DNA from: Streptomyces aureocirculatus
GTDB lineage: Bacteria; Actinomycetota; Actinomycetes; Streptomycetales; Streptomycetaceae
DNA: 64,000 bases
Assembly (NCBI RefSeq): GCF_000720475.1
Contig: NZ_JOAP01000001.1
Coordinates: forward strand, 310,001 to 374,000
Direction: 5' to 3'
Part shown: positions 35,750 to 43,567 of the stretch, piece after piece
Position numbering within the stretch: the stretch's first letter is position 1
How the letters are laid out: each line of letters begins with the position of its first letter
Made by a program: the position numbers and the translations under genes
The notes under the pieces: model-generated
Database searches by the model: none
Told to the model about the DNA's origin: nothing
The model's input: only the letters and a program-made list of their open reading frames with translations

Positions 35750-36328
35750 ATGACCGGCCACACCACGACCGAAAGCCCGGCGGCCCGCACCGCGGTCCAG
35801 GGCCCGACGGCCCGCACGACAGCCGACGGCGCCCTCGTCCACACGACGGTCGAGAGCCCGTTGGGTGAGCTGCTGCTCGTGGGCCGGGCCTCGGACACCG
35901 CGACCGGCGGGACGGCACTCGTCTCCCTGTCGGTGCCCGGCCAGAAGGGCGGCGCGGTCGTCCAGGACAACTGGGTGCGCGACGACACGGCGTTCACGGC
36001 GATCACCCGTCAGCTCGACGCCTACTTCGCGGGCACGCTGACGGACTTCGACATCGAGTACGCCGAGGGAGCGGGCACCGACTTCCAGCGCAGGGTGTGG
36101 CACGCGCTCGACTCCGTGCCCTACGGCACCACGACCTCGTACGGTCAGCTCGCTGCGCGGCTCGGCCTGTCCCGGGCGGCGGTCCGCGCCCTGGGCACGG
36201 CCATCGGCCGCAACCCGGTCCTCGTCGTGCGCCCCTGCCACCGCGTCATCGGCGCGGACGGCTCACTGACGGGGTACGCGGGCGGCCTCGACCGCAAGCG
36301 CCGGCTGCTCGACCTGGAGTCGGCGTGA
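35750..36328 (+). CDS. ogt: O6-methylguanine-DNA methyltransferase
   Basis: 192-aa suicide repair enzyme that transfers alkyl groups from O6-alkylguanine to its own Cys. HTH region DFQRRVWHALDSVPYGTTTS, YGQLAARLGLSRAAVRALGT, AIGRNPVLVVRPCHRVIGAD with acceptor Cys 163 in PCHRV, ending LTGYAGGLDRKRRLLDLE. The N-terminal about 30 residues are a Thr/Ala-rich extension. It overlaps the 2OG oxygenase gene by GTGA, indicating co-translation. No Ada transcription domain is attached. Confidence 0.95.
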   Translation: MTGHTTTESPAARTAVQGPTARTTADGALVHTTVESPLGELLLVGRASDTATGGTALVSLSVPGQKGGAVVQDNWVRDDTAFTAITRQLDAYFAGTLTDFDIEYAEGAGTDFQRRVWHALDSVPYGTTTSYGQLAARLGLSRAAVRALGTAIGRNPVLVVRPCHRVIGADGSLTGYAGGLDRKRRLLDLESA

Positions 36329-37293
36329 GCGGCCGCGGGCCGGGGGCAGCGGGGATCGCGTCCGCCCCTGAACCGCGGGCCGCAGGGACCGTGACCGCCC
36401 CGGGACCGGGAGCCGCAGCGACCGTGACCGCCCCGGGACGGGGGGCCGCAGCGACCGTGACCGACCCGGGACCGGGAGCCACGGACACCATGCCCGACCC
36501 CGGACCGAGAGCCACGGACACCATGCCCGACCCCGGACCGAGAGCCACGGACACCATGCCCGGCCCCGTCCACGATCACGACCCCGCGGCGGCCGCCAGG
36601 TCCCGCGTCGCCGCCACCGACTGGACCGCACTCGCCGCCGAACTCGACACCCACGGCTGCGCCCTGACCCCGCCGCTGCTCGACCCGGCGCAGTGCCGCG
36701 CGATTGCCGACCTGTACGAGGACACGACCCTGTTCAGGTCTACGGTCGACATGGCCAGGCACCGCTTCGGCTCCGGCCAGTACCGGTACTTCAGCCATGA
36801 ACTGCCCGCACCGGTCGCCGCGTTGCGCGCCGCGCTCTACCCGCGGCTGCTCCCGATCGCCCGGGACTGGGCGGCCCGCCTCGGCCGCCCCGCGCCCTGG
36901 CCCGAGAGCCTGGAGGACTGGATCGAGCAGTGCCACGCGGCGGGTCAGGCCAAGTCCTCGCAGATCCTGCTGCGGTACGAGAGCGGCGACTGGAACGCGC
37001 TGCACCGCGACCTGTTCGGCGACCTCGTCTTCCCGCTCCAGGTCGTCATCGGCCTCGACACCCAGGGAACGGATTACACCGGCGGCGAGTTCCTGCTGGT
37101 CGAACAGCGGCCACGGGCCCAGTCGCGGGGCACGGTGACGGTGCTTCCGCGGGGCCACGGCCTGGTCTTCACCACCCGCGACCGGCCCGTGCGCTCCAGC
37201 CGCGGCTGGTCGGCGGCCCCCGTGCGGCACGGCGTGAGCACCGTGCGCTCCGGCCTGCGGCACTCCCTCGGCCTGGTGTTCCACGACGCCTAG
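36325..37293 (+). CDS. 2OG-Fe(II) oxygenase (DNA-alkylation-associated)
   Basis: 322-aa non-haem iron dioxygenase. The double-stranded beta-helix core carries HRD (His 227, Asp 229 in LHRDLFGDLVFPLQVVIGLD), YTGGEFLLVEQRPRAQSRGT and the distal His 302 (VRHGVSTVRSGLRHSLGL). Residues 1-82 are an added low-complexity tail with ATDTMPDPGPR repeated about three times and AATVTAPG units. The GTG start overlaps ogt, a pairing known in actinobacteria where the partner is thought to act in alkylation repair. The exact substrate (DNA or other) is not established here. Confidence 0.88.
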   Translation: MSGRGPGAAGIASAPEPRAAGTVTAPGPGAAATVTAPGRGAAATVTDPGPGATDTMPDPGPRATDTMPDPGPRATDTMPGPVHDHDPAAAARSRVAATDWTALAAELDTHGCALTPPLLDPAQCRAIADLYEDTTLFRSTVDMARHRFGSGQYRYFSHELPAPVAALRAALYPRLLPIARDWAARLGRPAPWPESLEDWIEQCHAAGQAKSSQILLRYESGDWNALHRDLFGDLVFPLQVVIGLDTQGTDYTGGEFLLVEQRPRAQSRGTVTVLPRGHGLVFTTRDRPVRSSRGWSAAPVRHGVSTVRSGLRHSLGLVFHDA

Positions 37294-37333
37294 CCGCACG
37301 GGCGCCGTGGCATACCGAGGCGCGTGCCGGAGG

Positions 37334-38836
37334 CTAGCGCAGGGTGCTGCCGAAGAGCGCCGCGACGCTCGGGGCCGAGAGGTCCTTGGGGCCGAAGGCC
37401 ACGGACTTCGTGGCGGTCAGGCCAGTCGCGGTACCGCGCAGGGACCACACGGCGCCCGCGTCGGCGTTCTCGTGGACGGAGGAGGCGGCGAGGTCGCTGC
37501 GGCCGTCGCCGTCGACGTCGAGCAGGGCCGTGGCCGCACCGAACTCGTCGCCACGCTCGGCGACGCCGGGCACGCCCGCGGTGTTCTGGTGGAAGGCCTG
37601 CGCTCCGGTGCCGGTGACACCGGCGGCGCTGCCGCGGACCAGGACGACGGAGCCCGCGTCGGCGACGCTGCCCACGTCCTCGCCGGGCACGCCCACGGCG
37701 ATATCGGCGTGGCCGTCGCCGGTGACGTCACCCACGGCGAGGGAGGAACCGAAGGCGTCGCCCTCCTCCTCGGCACCGGGGACGCCGGGGAGGTTCTGAT
37801 CGAACCACTGCTCGTCCTTCAGCCCGTCCGCGCTGCCGTAGGCGACCGTGACCTTGTTGTCCTCGTAGCCGTTGGAGCCGGACACCACGTCGTCGACGTG
37901 GTCGCCGTTGATGTCACCCACGGCGAGGGCGCCGCGCGAGCCGGGCGCCGAGCCGCGCTCGAAGCCGTCGGCGCTGCCGTACAGGACGCTGTTGCTCCAC
38001 ATGCCGTCGCCCGCGTAGTCGTTCATGACGATGTCGGCGCGGCCGTCGCCGTTGAAGTCGCCGACGGCCTGGGGGAAGACGGGACCGTTCACGGATCCCG
38101 GTCCGTCGATGCAGACGTCGTGGTTCTGGACGCAGGCCGGGCTCGGGCGCTCGTCGTCGTCGTAGCTCGACCACTGCGACTTCTCCATGAAGTCGAGCTT
38201 CTTCACCGGGGTGCCGGTGCGGGCGAGCGGGCCCTTCCACAGTTGGGCGCGGTGGGCGATCGGGTCGTCCCCGTAGGAGCCCACGGCGCCGAAGAGGGCC
38301 AGGTCCGTCTTGCCGTCACCGTCGAAGTCACCGGCCTGCGGGGCGTGGCCGTAGGTGGCGATCCTCGTGCCGCCGGTGAGGCCGCTCCTGGCACCCCAGA
38401 GGATCACCGCGCCCGCGGCGGCGCCCTTCGCGCCCGCGCCGATGACCAGGTCGGTGTAGCCGTCGCGGTCCAGGTCGCCCTTGGTGACGAAGCGGCCGAA
38501 CTCCTGCTTGGCGGTGGCCGAGCCGGGGACACCGCTGGTGGAGCGGCTGATGATCTTCTTCTTGGCAGGGTCGAGCCCGTCCTTGGAGCCGTACGTCACC
38601 GCCACGTACCCGGCCTGCTTCTTGCCGGAGACCGTGCCGCCGGGGGCGCCGACGACGAGGTCGGCGTGCCCGTCACCGTTGAAGTCGTCCGCCGCCTTCG
38701 CGGCGGCCTTCTCGGCGGCGGGGGTGGCGGCCTCGGCCTGGCCCTGTCCGAGGGACCACGCGGTGAGCCCTCCCGTGAGCAGGAACGTGGCGATGAGGGG
38801 CGCGGTGAGCCGGACTCGACGGCTTGCAGACGTCAT
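37334..38836 (-). CDS. Secreted FG-GAP/integrin-like repeat protein
   Basis: 500-aa exported beta-propeller. Signal peptide (LTAPLIATFLLTGGLTAWSL ending AEA), then at least six repeats with calcium-binding DxDxDxxxD loops (DFNGDGHADLVVGAPGG, DLDRDGYTDLVIGAGA, DFDGDGKTDLALFGA, DFNGDGRADIVMNDYAGD, DVTGDGHADIAVGVPGEDVG, DVDGDGRSDLAASS). Streptomyces encode many such propellers, with roles in adhesion or as parts of hydrolases; no catalytic residues are visible. Convergent with the 2OG oxygenase gene. Confidence 0.93.
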   Translation of the reverse strand: MTSASRRVRLTAPLIATFLLTGGLTAWSLGQGQAEAATPAAEKAAAKAADDFNGDGHADLVVGAPGGTVSGKKQAGYVAVTYGSKDGLDPAKKKIISRSTSGVPGSATAKQEFGRFVTKGDLDRDGYTDLVIGAGAKGAAAGAVILWGARSGLTGGTRIATYGHAPQAGDFDGDGKTDLALFGAVGSYGDDPIAHRAQLWKGPLARTGTPVKKLDFMEKSQWSSYDDDERPSPACVQNHDVCIDGPGSVNGPVFPQAVGDFNGDGRADIVMNDYAGDGMWSNSVLYGSADGFERGSAPGSRGALAVGDINGDHVDDVVSGSNGYEDNKVTVAYGSADGLKDEQWFDQNLPGVPGAEEEGDAFGSSLAVGDVTGDGHADIAVGVPGEDVGSVADAGSVVLVRGSAAGVTGTGAQAFHQNTAGVPGVAERGDEFGAATALLDVDGDGRSDLAASSVHENADAGAVWSLRGTATGLTATKSVAFGPKDLSAPSVAALFGSTLR

Positions 38837-38901
38837 AGGGCTTCGTGGATCCTTCGTTCGGAGATCGCTGGGGTGAACGCCATCCGGAATTCACCCTCGC
38901 T

Positions 38902-39483
38902 TCACGTCACTTGACCCTCGACCCGCACCAATGGTTGTGCGCTCGAACCGCGCCGTAGCTCCGCCCGCAGATGGTGCTGCAACGGCTGCCCGACAGCCGC
39001 GAGTTCGTGGACGAACGTGAGCAGGCCGTCGTCGCCCAGGGTGTAGCGGCGCCGGGTGGCGTCGACCACCTTGGCGGTGAGGGTGCGGGCCACCTGGTCC
39101 GTGGCCAGCTCGACCGCGGTGCCCGTCGCACGGCCCACGGCGATCTCCGCGATGCCCGTCGGCTGGGTGATCAGCGCCTCCACCCGGCCTTCGGGCCCGA
39201 GCCGCCACCACCCGCTCTCGCGTGCGGACGGACGCAGCGCCGCCCCGTCGGCGTCCACCAGCCACGCCCGGGCGTCGTAGCGCAGGAACGGGCGGCCGTC
39301 ATGGCTGAACGTCACCTCCTGCGCGTACGTGAAGTCCTCGGCGAGGGTCGGGTACGTTCCGCGACCCCGGCCGTGCCAACTGCCGAGGAGGCCGAGCACC
39401 GGCGCGAGCAGCGCGTGCGGCGCGGGTGCCTCGTCCGGGCGCAGGCCGTCGGGGTACGGGTTGTCCGGTACGGCGTAGAACAC
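38902..39483 (-). CDS. Nitrobindin-like heme-binding beta-barrel protein
   Basis: 193-aa FABP-like (THAP4/nitrobindin) barrel: [20 protein letters not shown] carries the GxWxGxG motif, followed by [40 protein letters not shown] and [16 protein letters not shown] with a probable heme-ligand His region. GTG 39483 was chosen because AGGAG lies 8 nt upstream; the frame remains open further up without another site. The upstream region adjoins a MITE-like sequence. Confidence 0.88.
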   Translation of the reverse strand: MFYAVPDNPYPDGLRPDEAPAPHALLAPVLGLLGSWHGRGRGTYPTLAEDFTYAQEVTFSHDGRPFLRYDARAWLVDADGAALRPSARESGWWRLGPEGRVEALITQPTGIAEIAVGRATGTAVELATDQVARTLTAKVVDATRRRYTLGDDGLLTFVHELAAVGQPLQHHLRAELRRGSSAQPLVRVEGQVT

Positions 39484-39531
39484 GCGGGGGCTCCTGAGGT
39501 CGGGGGTGGCGGGCGGTGCCTGATGCAGCCT

Positions 39532-39628
39532 AGGGCGTGTCCGATGGGTCGGCGTGGAGCAAGGAGCGGCGTCTGGTGCGTGCGATCGCAAGGCGCCGGG
39601 ATGTCCTCGTAGCGGAGCTACTAGGGCA
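39532..39628. mobile_element. MITE-like element end fused to alkB
   Basis: A 97-bp block starting AGGGCGTGTCCGATGGGTCG and containing GGCGTCTGGTGCGTGCGATC, GCAAGGCGCCGGGATGTCCT and the hairpin GTAGC-GGA-GCTAC (39609-39621). I recall this block recurring in many Streptomyces genomes with ends GGGCGTGTCCG as part of a short palindromic repeat or IS remnant. Only one end is present here; it abuts the alkB reading frame at codon 217. The recurrence claim is from memory and needs a search. Confidence 0.6.
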
Positions 39629-39860
39629 GTAGGCGAGCCGCGCGGGCCCGCCGAACACCATCAGGTCGCCGCTGCGCAGCTCGATGTCGGTGTACGGCCG
39701 CCCGCGCGACCCGGTGGTGCCGAAGCGGAAGACACAGGTGTCGCCGAGGCTCAGCGAGACGACGGGGGCCGTGGACTGCTCGTCGCTGTCCCGGTGCATG
39801 CCCATGCGGGCGTCGGCGCCATAGAAGTTGATCAGCGCGATGTCGTACGCGGCCTGGTCG

Positions 39861-39957
39861 CTGTCTTCGTACGTGGCCGAGTCGCCGCCGTCGTACGTAG
39901 CCGAGTCGCCGCCGTCGTACGTAGCAGAATCGCTGCCGTCGTACGTAGCAGAATCGC
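39861..39957. repeat. 24-bp minisatellite in alkB
   Basis: Four tandem copies of a 24-bp unit (core GCCGTCGTACGTAGCCGAGT, CGCC) with small differences, encoding DSATYDGG-type octapeptides in a surface loop of AlkB before the beta-helix core. In frame, so tolerated. Confidence 0.85.
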
Positions 39958-40272
39958 GGTCGGGGAGTGCCGCGCGCACCGCCGTCCGCCCGAGCTCCGC
40001 GAGCCACGCGGGCATGGGTTTCACCGGGGCGCCGTCTCCGTCGACGACGGTGCGCGCATAGCCGTACGGGTACCAGTGCCACCCCAGGCACACCTGCCGG
40101 GCGGTCATCGTGCCGCCGCCGGGCAGGTGGACCGTACGCAGCCCGGCCGGGGGCCGTGCCCACTCCCGGCACGCGGCGACGAGTTCGCGCTGCCGTGCGG
40201 AGTCGAGCCAGTCCGGCACGTGGACGGCGCCCGGCGCCACCTCGGCGCGCTCGCGCGGGAACAGCTCGCCGG

Positions 40273-41475
40273 TCACCGGCGGCGCACCGCCCGCAGGACC
40301 ACGAACTTCCGGTTGCTCGCGGCGACTTCGACGTTGCCGTTGCCGAAGAGACGCTTGAGGCGTACGTGGTAACCGAGGTGCCGGTTGCCGACGACCCACA
40401 GCTCGCCGCCGACGCGCAGGGCGGCGCGCGCCCCGCGGAACATGCGCTGGGCGGTGGCGTCGGTCGTCGCCTGGTGGCTGTGGAAGGGCGGGTTGTTCAG
40501 GACCAGGTCGACGGAGTCTGCGGGCATCGCCGTCAGGGCGTCCCCGGCCACGAACTCGGCCTCGGCCTCGGCGTCGGTGTTCGCGCGGAAGGTGGCCTCG
40601 GCGGAGGCGACGGCCTGGTACGACTCGTCGACGAAGGTGAGCCTGGCCTCCGGCTCCGTGACCGCCGCGGCCGTGCCGAGCACGCCGTTGCCGCATCCCA
40701 GGTCCACGACGTGGGCTCCGCCGCGTACGGCCGGCAGGTGCTCGAGGAGGAAGCGCGTGCCGATGTCGAGGCGCTCCGCGCAGAAGATCCCCGCGTGGTT
40801 GACGGCCGTCAGGCCCGCGCCCGCCCCGGCGTCGGCGGGCAGGACGTAGCTGCGCGGCCACGCGCTGGGGCCCGGTCGGAGGTCCGGGTCCGGGGTGCTG
40901 AAGATCAGGCGTGCCTTCTGGCGGGCGAGGGACGTACGGGTCGGCCCGACGATCCGCTCGAAGAGCTCCAGGGTCGAGGTGTGGATCTCGGTGACCATGC
41001 CGGTGCCGACGACCACACTGTCCGCGTGCAGGGCCGGGGCGATCCGGTGCAACTGGTCCTCAAGGAGCGCCAGGCTCTTGGGCACCCGGACCAGGAGCAC
41101 GTCGACGCGGTCCGGCGGGGCCTCCCGGGTGGTCAGCAGCCGGGCCCCGTCCGTGGGGTGACCGGCCCGGGCGAGGTTGGCGAGGGTCGCCTGCCGGGTG
41201 AGGTAGGAGTCGGTGATCTGCACCGGCCGGTGCGCGGCGAGGGCGGTGGTCAGGGCCCCCCAGCGGTCCCCCACGACGGCGACCGTGCCGTCCAGGGCCA
41301 CCGGTTCGCCGACCCCCTTCCCGGGCTCCCCGGGCTCAGCGGTATCGCCGGTCTCACCGGCCAGGTGCCGCAGCAGGTAGGCGTCGGCTGCGGACCAGGC
41401 GCGCAGTTGGTCCCGCGGGTCCTCGGGGAAGCGGGTGAGGTCGTACTCGCCCCATGACGTGCTCAAACGGTTCAT
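40273..41475 (-). CDS. Class I SAM methyltransferase, RlmG/RsmC-like
   Basis: 400-aa rRNA-type N2-guanine methyltransferase with duplicated domains. The N-terminal half is a degenerate SAM fold; the C-terminal half carries VVDLGCGNGVLGTAAAV, the catalytic NPPFHS (LVLNNPPFHSHQATTD) and the family tail LKRLFGNGNVEVAASNRKF. Matches the RlmG architecture (23S rRNA m2G1835 in E. coli) in length and order. The alkB-like gene follows with overlapping start and stop, so they are one operon. Confidence 0.92.
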   Translation of the reverse strand: MNRLSTSWGEYDLTRFPEDPRDQLRAWSAADAYLLRHLAGETGDTAEPGEPGKGVGEPVALDGTVAVVGDRWGALTTALAAHRPVQITDSYLTRQATLANLARAGHPTDGARLLTTREAPPDRVDVLLVRVPKSLALLEDQLHRIAPALHADSVVVGTGMVTEIHTSTLELFERIVGPTRTSLARQKARLIFSTPDPDLRPGPSAWPRSYVLPADAGAGAGLTAVNHAGIFCAERLDIGTRFLLEHLPAVRGGAHVVDLGCGNGVLGTAAAVTEPEARLTFVDESYQAVASAEATFRANTDAEAEAEFVAGDALTAMPADSVDLVLNNPPFHSHQATTDATAQRMFRGARAALRVGGELWVVGNRHLGYHVRLKRLFGNGNVEVAASNRKFVVLRAVRRR

Positions 41476-41536
41476 CGTGCCCTCAGGCTAACGGAGCGCC
41501 GACGGCGCCTCGGTCGGCCACCGGCCCGGCAGCCCC

Positions 41537-42163
41537 TCATCCCGTCAGGTGCAGGACCCCCACGAGTCCCGCCGCGACGACCGCTCCGGTGACCAGGACG
41601 TGCGCCCCGGGCGGCAGCCCGCGCGGCGGCCCCCCGGCGGTGCGCGCGGACTCCTCGTCGAGTCGCTCGGCACGCGCGAGCCACTCGCGGGGCGGCCGGT
41701 CCGGCAGGACGACGCGCCAGGGCCGACGCGGGTCGTACTCGACGACGGCGCGGCCGCGGTGCGACAGGTCCTGTACGTCGAGGGGGTGACGCACCTCGAC
41801 GCGGAACGGACGGCGCCCCTCCGGTACGACGGTCAGGTCGAAGGCGAACAGGGCGCTGGGGGCGGCCCGCGGGGCGAGGACGAGCCGCCCGGTTCCCTGG
41901 TGCACGGACCGCACCGAGTGCACCAGGGCGGGTGCGTAGGCGCGCGGCCCGCCCGAGCGCAGCCCGGACGCGGCACCGCCGTACCCGTGCTCGGCGACCG
42001 CGCCCAGGAGGACGAGCGCGAACGAGGTCGCGGTCAGGCCGACGTACAGGAGCCAGGAGGGACCGTCGATGACCCCCTCGGCGAGCGCGGCGAACGCCAG
42101 GCCCACGACGGCGGCACCGAGCAGCACGTCCAGGGCGAGGAAGCGGCGTACGGAGTGCCTCAC
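41537..42163 (-). CDS. Membrane protein of unknown function
   Basis: 208 aa: two N-terminal helices (FLALDVLLGAAVVGLAFAAL, WLLYVGLTATSFALVLLGAV), a cytosolic beta-rich part (GRLVLAPRAAPSALFAFDLT, FRVEVRHPLDVQDLSHRG, AVVEYDPRRPWRVVLP) and a C-terminal helix (GAHVLVTGAVVAAGLVGVLH). It resembles DUF3592-type proteins in layout. Lies 10 nt after a gene of similar design, forming a small operon. Confidence 0.8.
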   Translation of the reverse strand: MRHSVRRFLALDVLLGAAVVGLAFAALAEGVIDGPSWLLYVGLTATSFALVLLGAVAEHGYGGAASGLRSGGPRAYAPALVHSVRSVHQGTGRLVLAPRAAPSALFAFDLTVVPEGRRPFRVEVRHPLDVQDLSHRGRAVVEYDPRRPWRVVLPDRPPREWLARAERLDEESARTAGGPPRGLPPGAHVLVTGAVVAAGLVGVLHLTG

Positions 42164-42173
42164 GTCGGGGTCC

Positions 42174-42881
42174 TCACGGTGAGCGCAGCATGCGTCGTCG
42201 GGGCACCGCGACCCGGGTGCGCCCGGGGTCGGCGGGGCGGCCGCGGTCGTACACGGCGAGCACGGGACGGTTCAGGGCGGCGCGGTCCACGACCACGGGC
42301 ACGGCGTGGCGGGCGCCCCGGGTGTCGTGGAAGACGACCGTGACCTCGCCGCGCCTGCCGCGCACCGGGCGCCAGCCCTCAAGGCGCGCCTCCGCCGTGC
42401 TGAACTCCGCGCGGAGCCTGCGCAGCGCGGCGGTCCTGCGCAGGCTCACGGCGCCGCCCCACAGGGCGACCAGACAGCCCGCGGCGGCCACCGCGAGGAG
42501 GAACGTCAGCCAGAACGACACGGAGTGCCGCCCCGCGGGCACGACGAGCATGAAGTCGGTGACCGTGCCGTAGTCGACCCGGCCGTCGGACACCGCGTCG
42601 TGCCAGCCCGAGGCGGCCCCGAACGCGCTCAGGGCGATCACCGCGCCCGTCGTGGCCCGGTGCAGGAACCGCGCGGAGACGAAGCCGAGCAGCACGGTCG
42701 ACGCGACGCCGAGCTCCGGCGCCATCACCGCGAACTGTTCGCTGCCGCAACCCTCGCCGTCGCACCCCCACATGACGGACGTGACGTCGTAGGTGCTGAG
42801 GTGCCACACGAGCCAGACCTGAAGGGCGAGCAGCGCACAGGCGAACCCGCGCAGCGTCAGTCCATAGGTCTTCCGGCTCAA
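42174..42881 (-). CDS. Membrane protein of unknown function (paralogous layout)
   Basis: 235 aa from TTG 42881 (AGGGG 6 nt upstream; no ATG or GTG fits better). Four helices (GFACALLALQVWLVWHL, GVASTVLLGFVSARFL, AVIALSAFGAASGW, SFWLTFLLAVAAAGCLVALW), an extracellular Cys pair (WGCDGEGCGSEQ) and a cytosolic beta domain (GEVTVVFHDTRGARHAVPVV, ALNRPVLAVYDRGRPADPG) like the downstream gene. The shared tail suggests a duplicated ancestor. Confidence 0.75.
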   Translation of the reverse strand: MSRKTYGLTLRGFACALLALQVWLVWHLSTYDVTSVMWGCDGEGCGSEQFAVMAPELGVASTVLLGFVSARFLHRATTGAVIALSAFGAASGWHDAVSDGRVDYGTVTDFMLVVPAGRHSVSFWLTFLLAVAAAGCLVALWGGAVSLRRTAALRRLRAEFSTAEARLEGWRPVRGRRGEVTVVFHDTRGARHAVPVVVDRAALNRPVLAVYDRGRPADPGRTRVAVPRRRMLRSP

Positions 42882-43087
42882 CTCCCGCCCCTGTCTCGCT
42901 GGTCCTGCGGCGGCGCGCAGGCCTCCGCAGCGAACAATGTCCGTGCAGGTTACATGCTGTCCGGGGCCGTCACCATGCCGCTTCCGGTCGCTCTCGGCCG
43001 CTTCAGGACGCTCCGCGGTCCTCTTGCCCGGCCCCTTCTCCCCGGCTCGATTCTCCGGTCCGGGCTCAGGCTCCGGCTCCGGCCCGC

Positions 43088-43558
43088 TCAGCCGCGGTCG
43101 AACCAGGTGGGGCTGTCCGCCATCGCCTGCTTGATCCGGAACAGGCCGTTCTCGTGCAGGTCGGGCAGCGCGTCGAGCGCGAACCACCCGACTTCCAAGG
43201 ACTCGTCGTCGTTCACGCGCGGTTCGCCGCCCACGGCCCGGCAGCGGATCGTGATGTCCATGAACTGGCAGACGTCCCCGTTGGGGAAGGTGACCGGCTT
43301 CAGGGCCTCCACCAGGACCACCCGCTCGGCGACGCACCGCACGGCCGTCTCTTCGTAGACCTCGCGCACGGCGCACTCGGCGGGCTGCTCACCCGGGTCC
43401 GGGATGCCGCCGACGACCGACCACCTGCCGTTGTCGGCACGGCGGCCGAGGAGGACTCTGCCCTCGTCGTCGAAGACGATCGCGGTGACCCCGGGGAGCC
43501 ACAGGAGCTGATGGCCCGCGTCGGCGCGCAGGGTGCGGATGAAGTCAGGGGTAGCCAT
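43088..43558 (-). CDS. NUDIX hydrolase
   Basis: 156-aa nucleoside-diphosphate-linked hydrolase. Nudix box GGIPDPGEQPAECAVREVYE followed by ETAV fits Gx5Ex7REUxEExGU. N-terminal LWLPGVTAIVFDDEGRVLLG. Starts with ATG 43558. Nearby lnt starts the next unit on the same strand; the substrate is unknown. The gap 42882-43087 upstream of the membrane-protein pair has no gene. Confidence 0.94.
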   Translation of the reverse strand: MATPDFIRTLRADAGHQLLWLPGVTAIVFDDEGRVLLGRRADNGRWSVVGGIPDPGEQPAECAVREVYEETAVRCVAERVVLVEALKPVTFPNGDVCQFMDITIRCRAVGGEPRVNDDESLEVGWFALDALPDLHENGLFRIKQAMADSPTWFDRG

Positions 43559-43567
43559 GGTGCGACT

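Larger units (their letters stand above)
39530..40276 (-). pseudogene. alkB: AlkB-like dioxygenase, C-terminus replaced
   Basis: Alpha-ketoglutarate/Fe(II) demethylase repairing 1-meA/3-meC. Recognisable: ELFPRERAEVAPGAVHVPDW, LGWHWYPYGYARTVVDG, iron-site His 161 and Asp 163 in MGMHRDSDEQSTAPVVSLSL, and FRFGTTGSRGRPYTDIEL. An extra DSATYDG(G/S) octapeptide is repeated four times at residues 108-139. After FGGPARLAY the usual HGV...RLNITLR tail with the third iron ligand and 2OG-binding Arg is missing; instead 32 residues are read from a MITE-like sequence. GTG 40276 overlaps the methyltransferase stop. Probably inactive. Confidence 0.82.
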
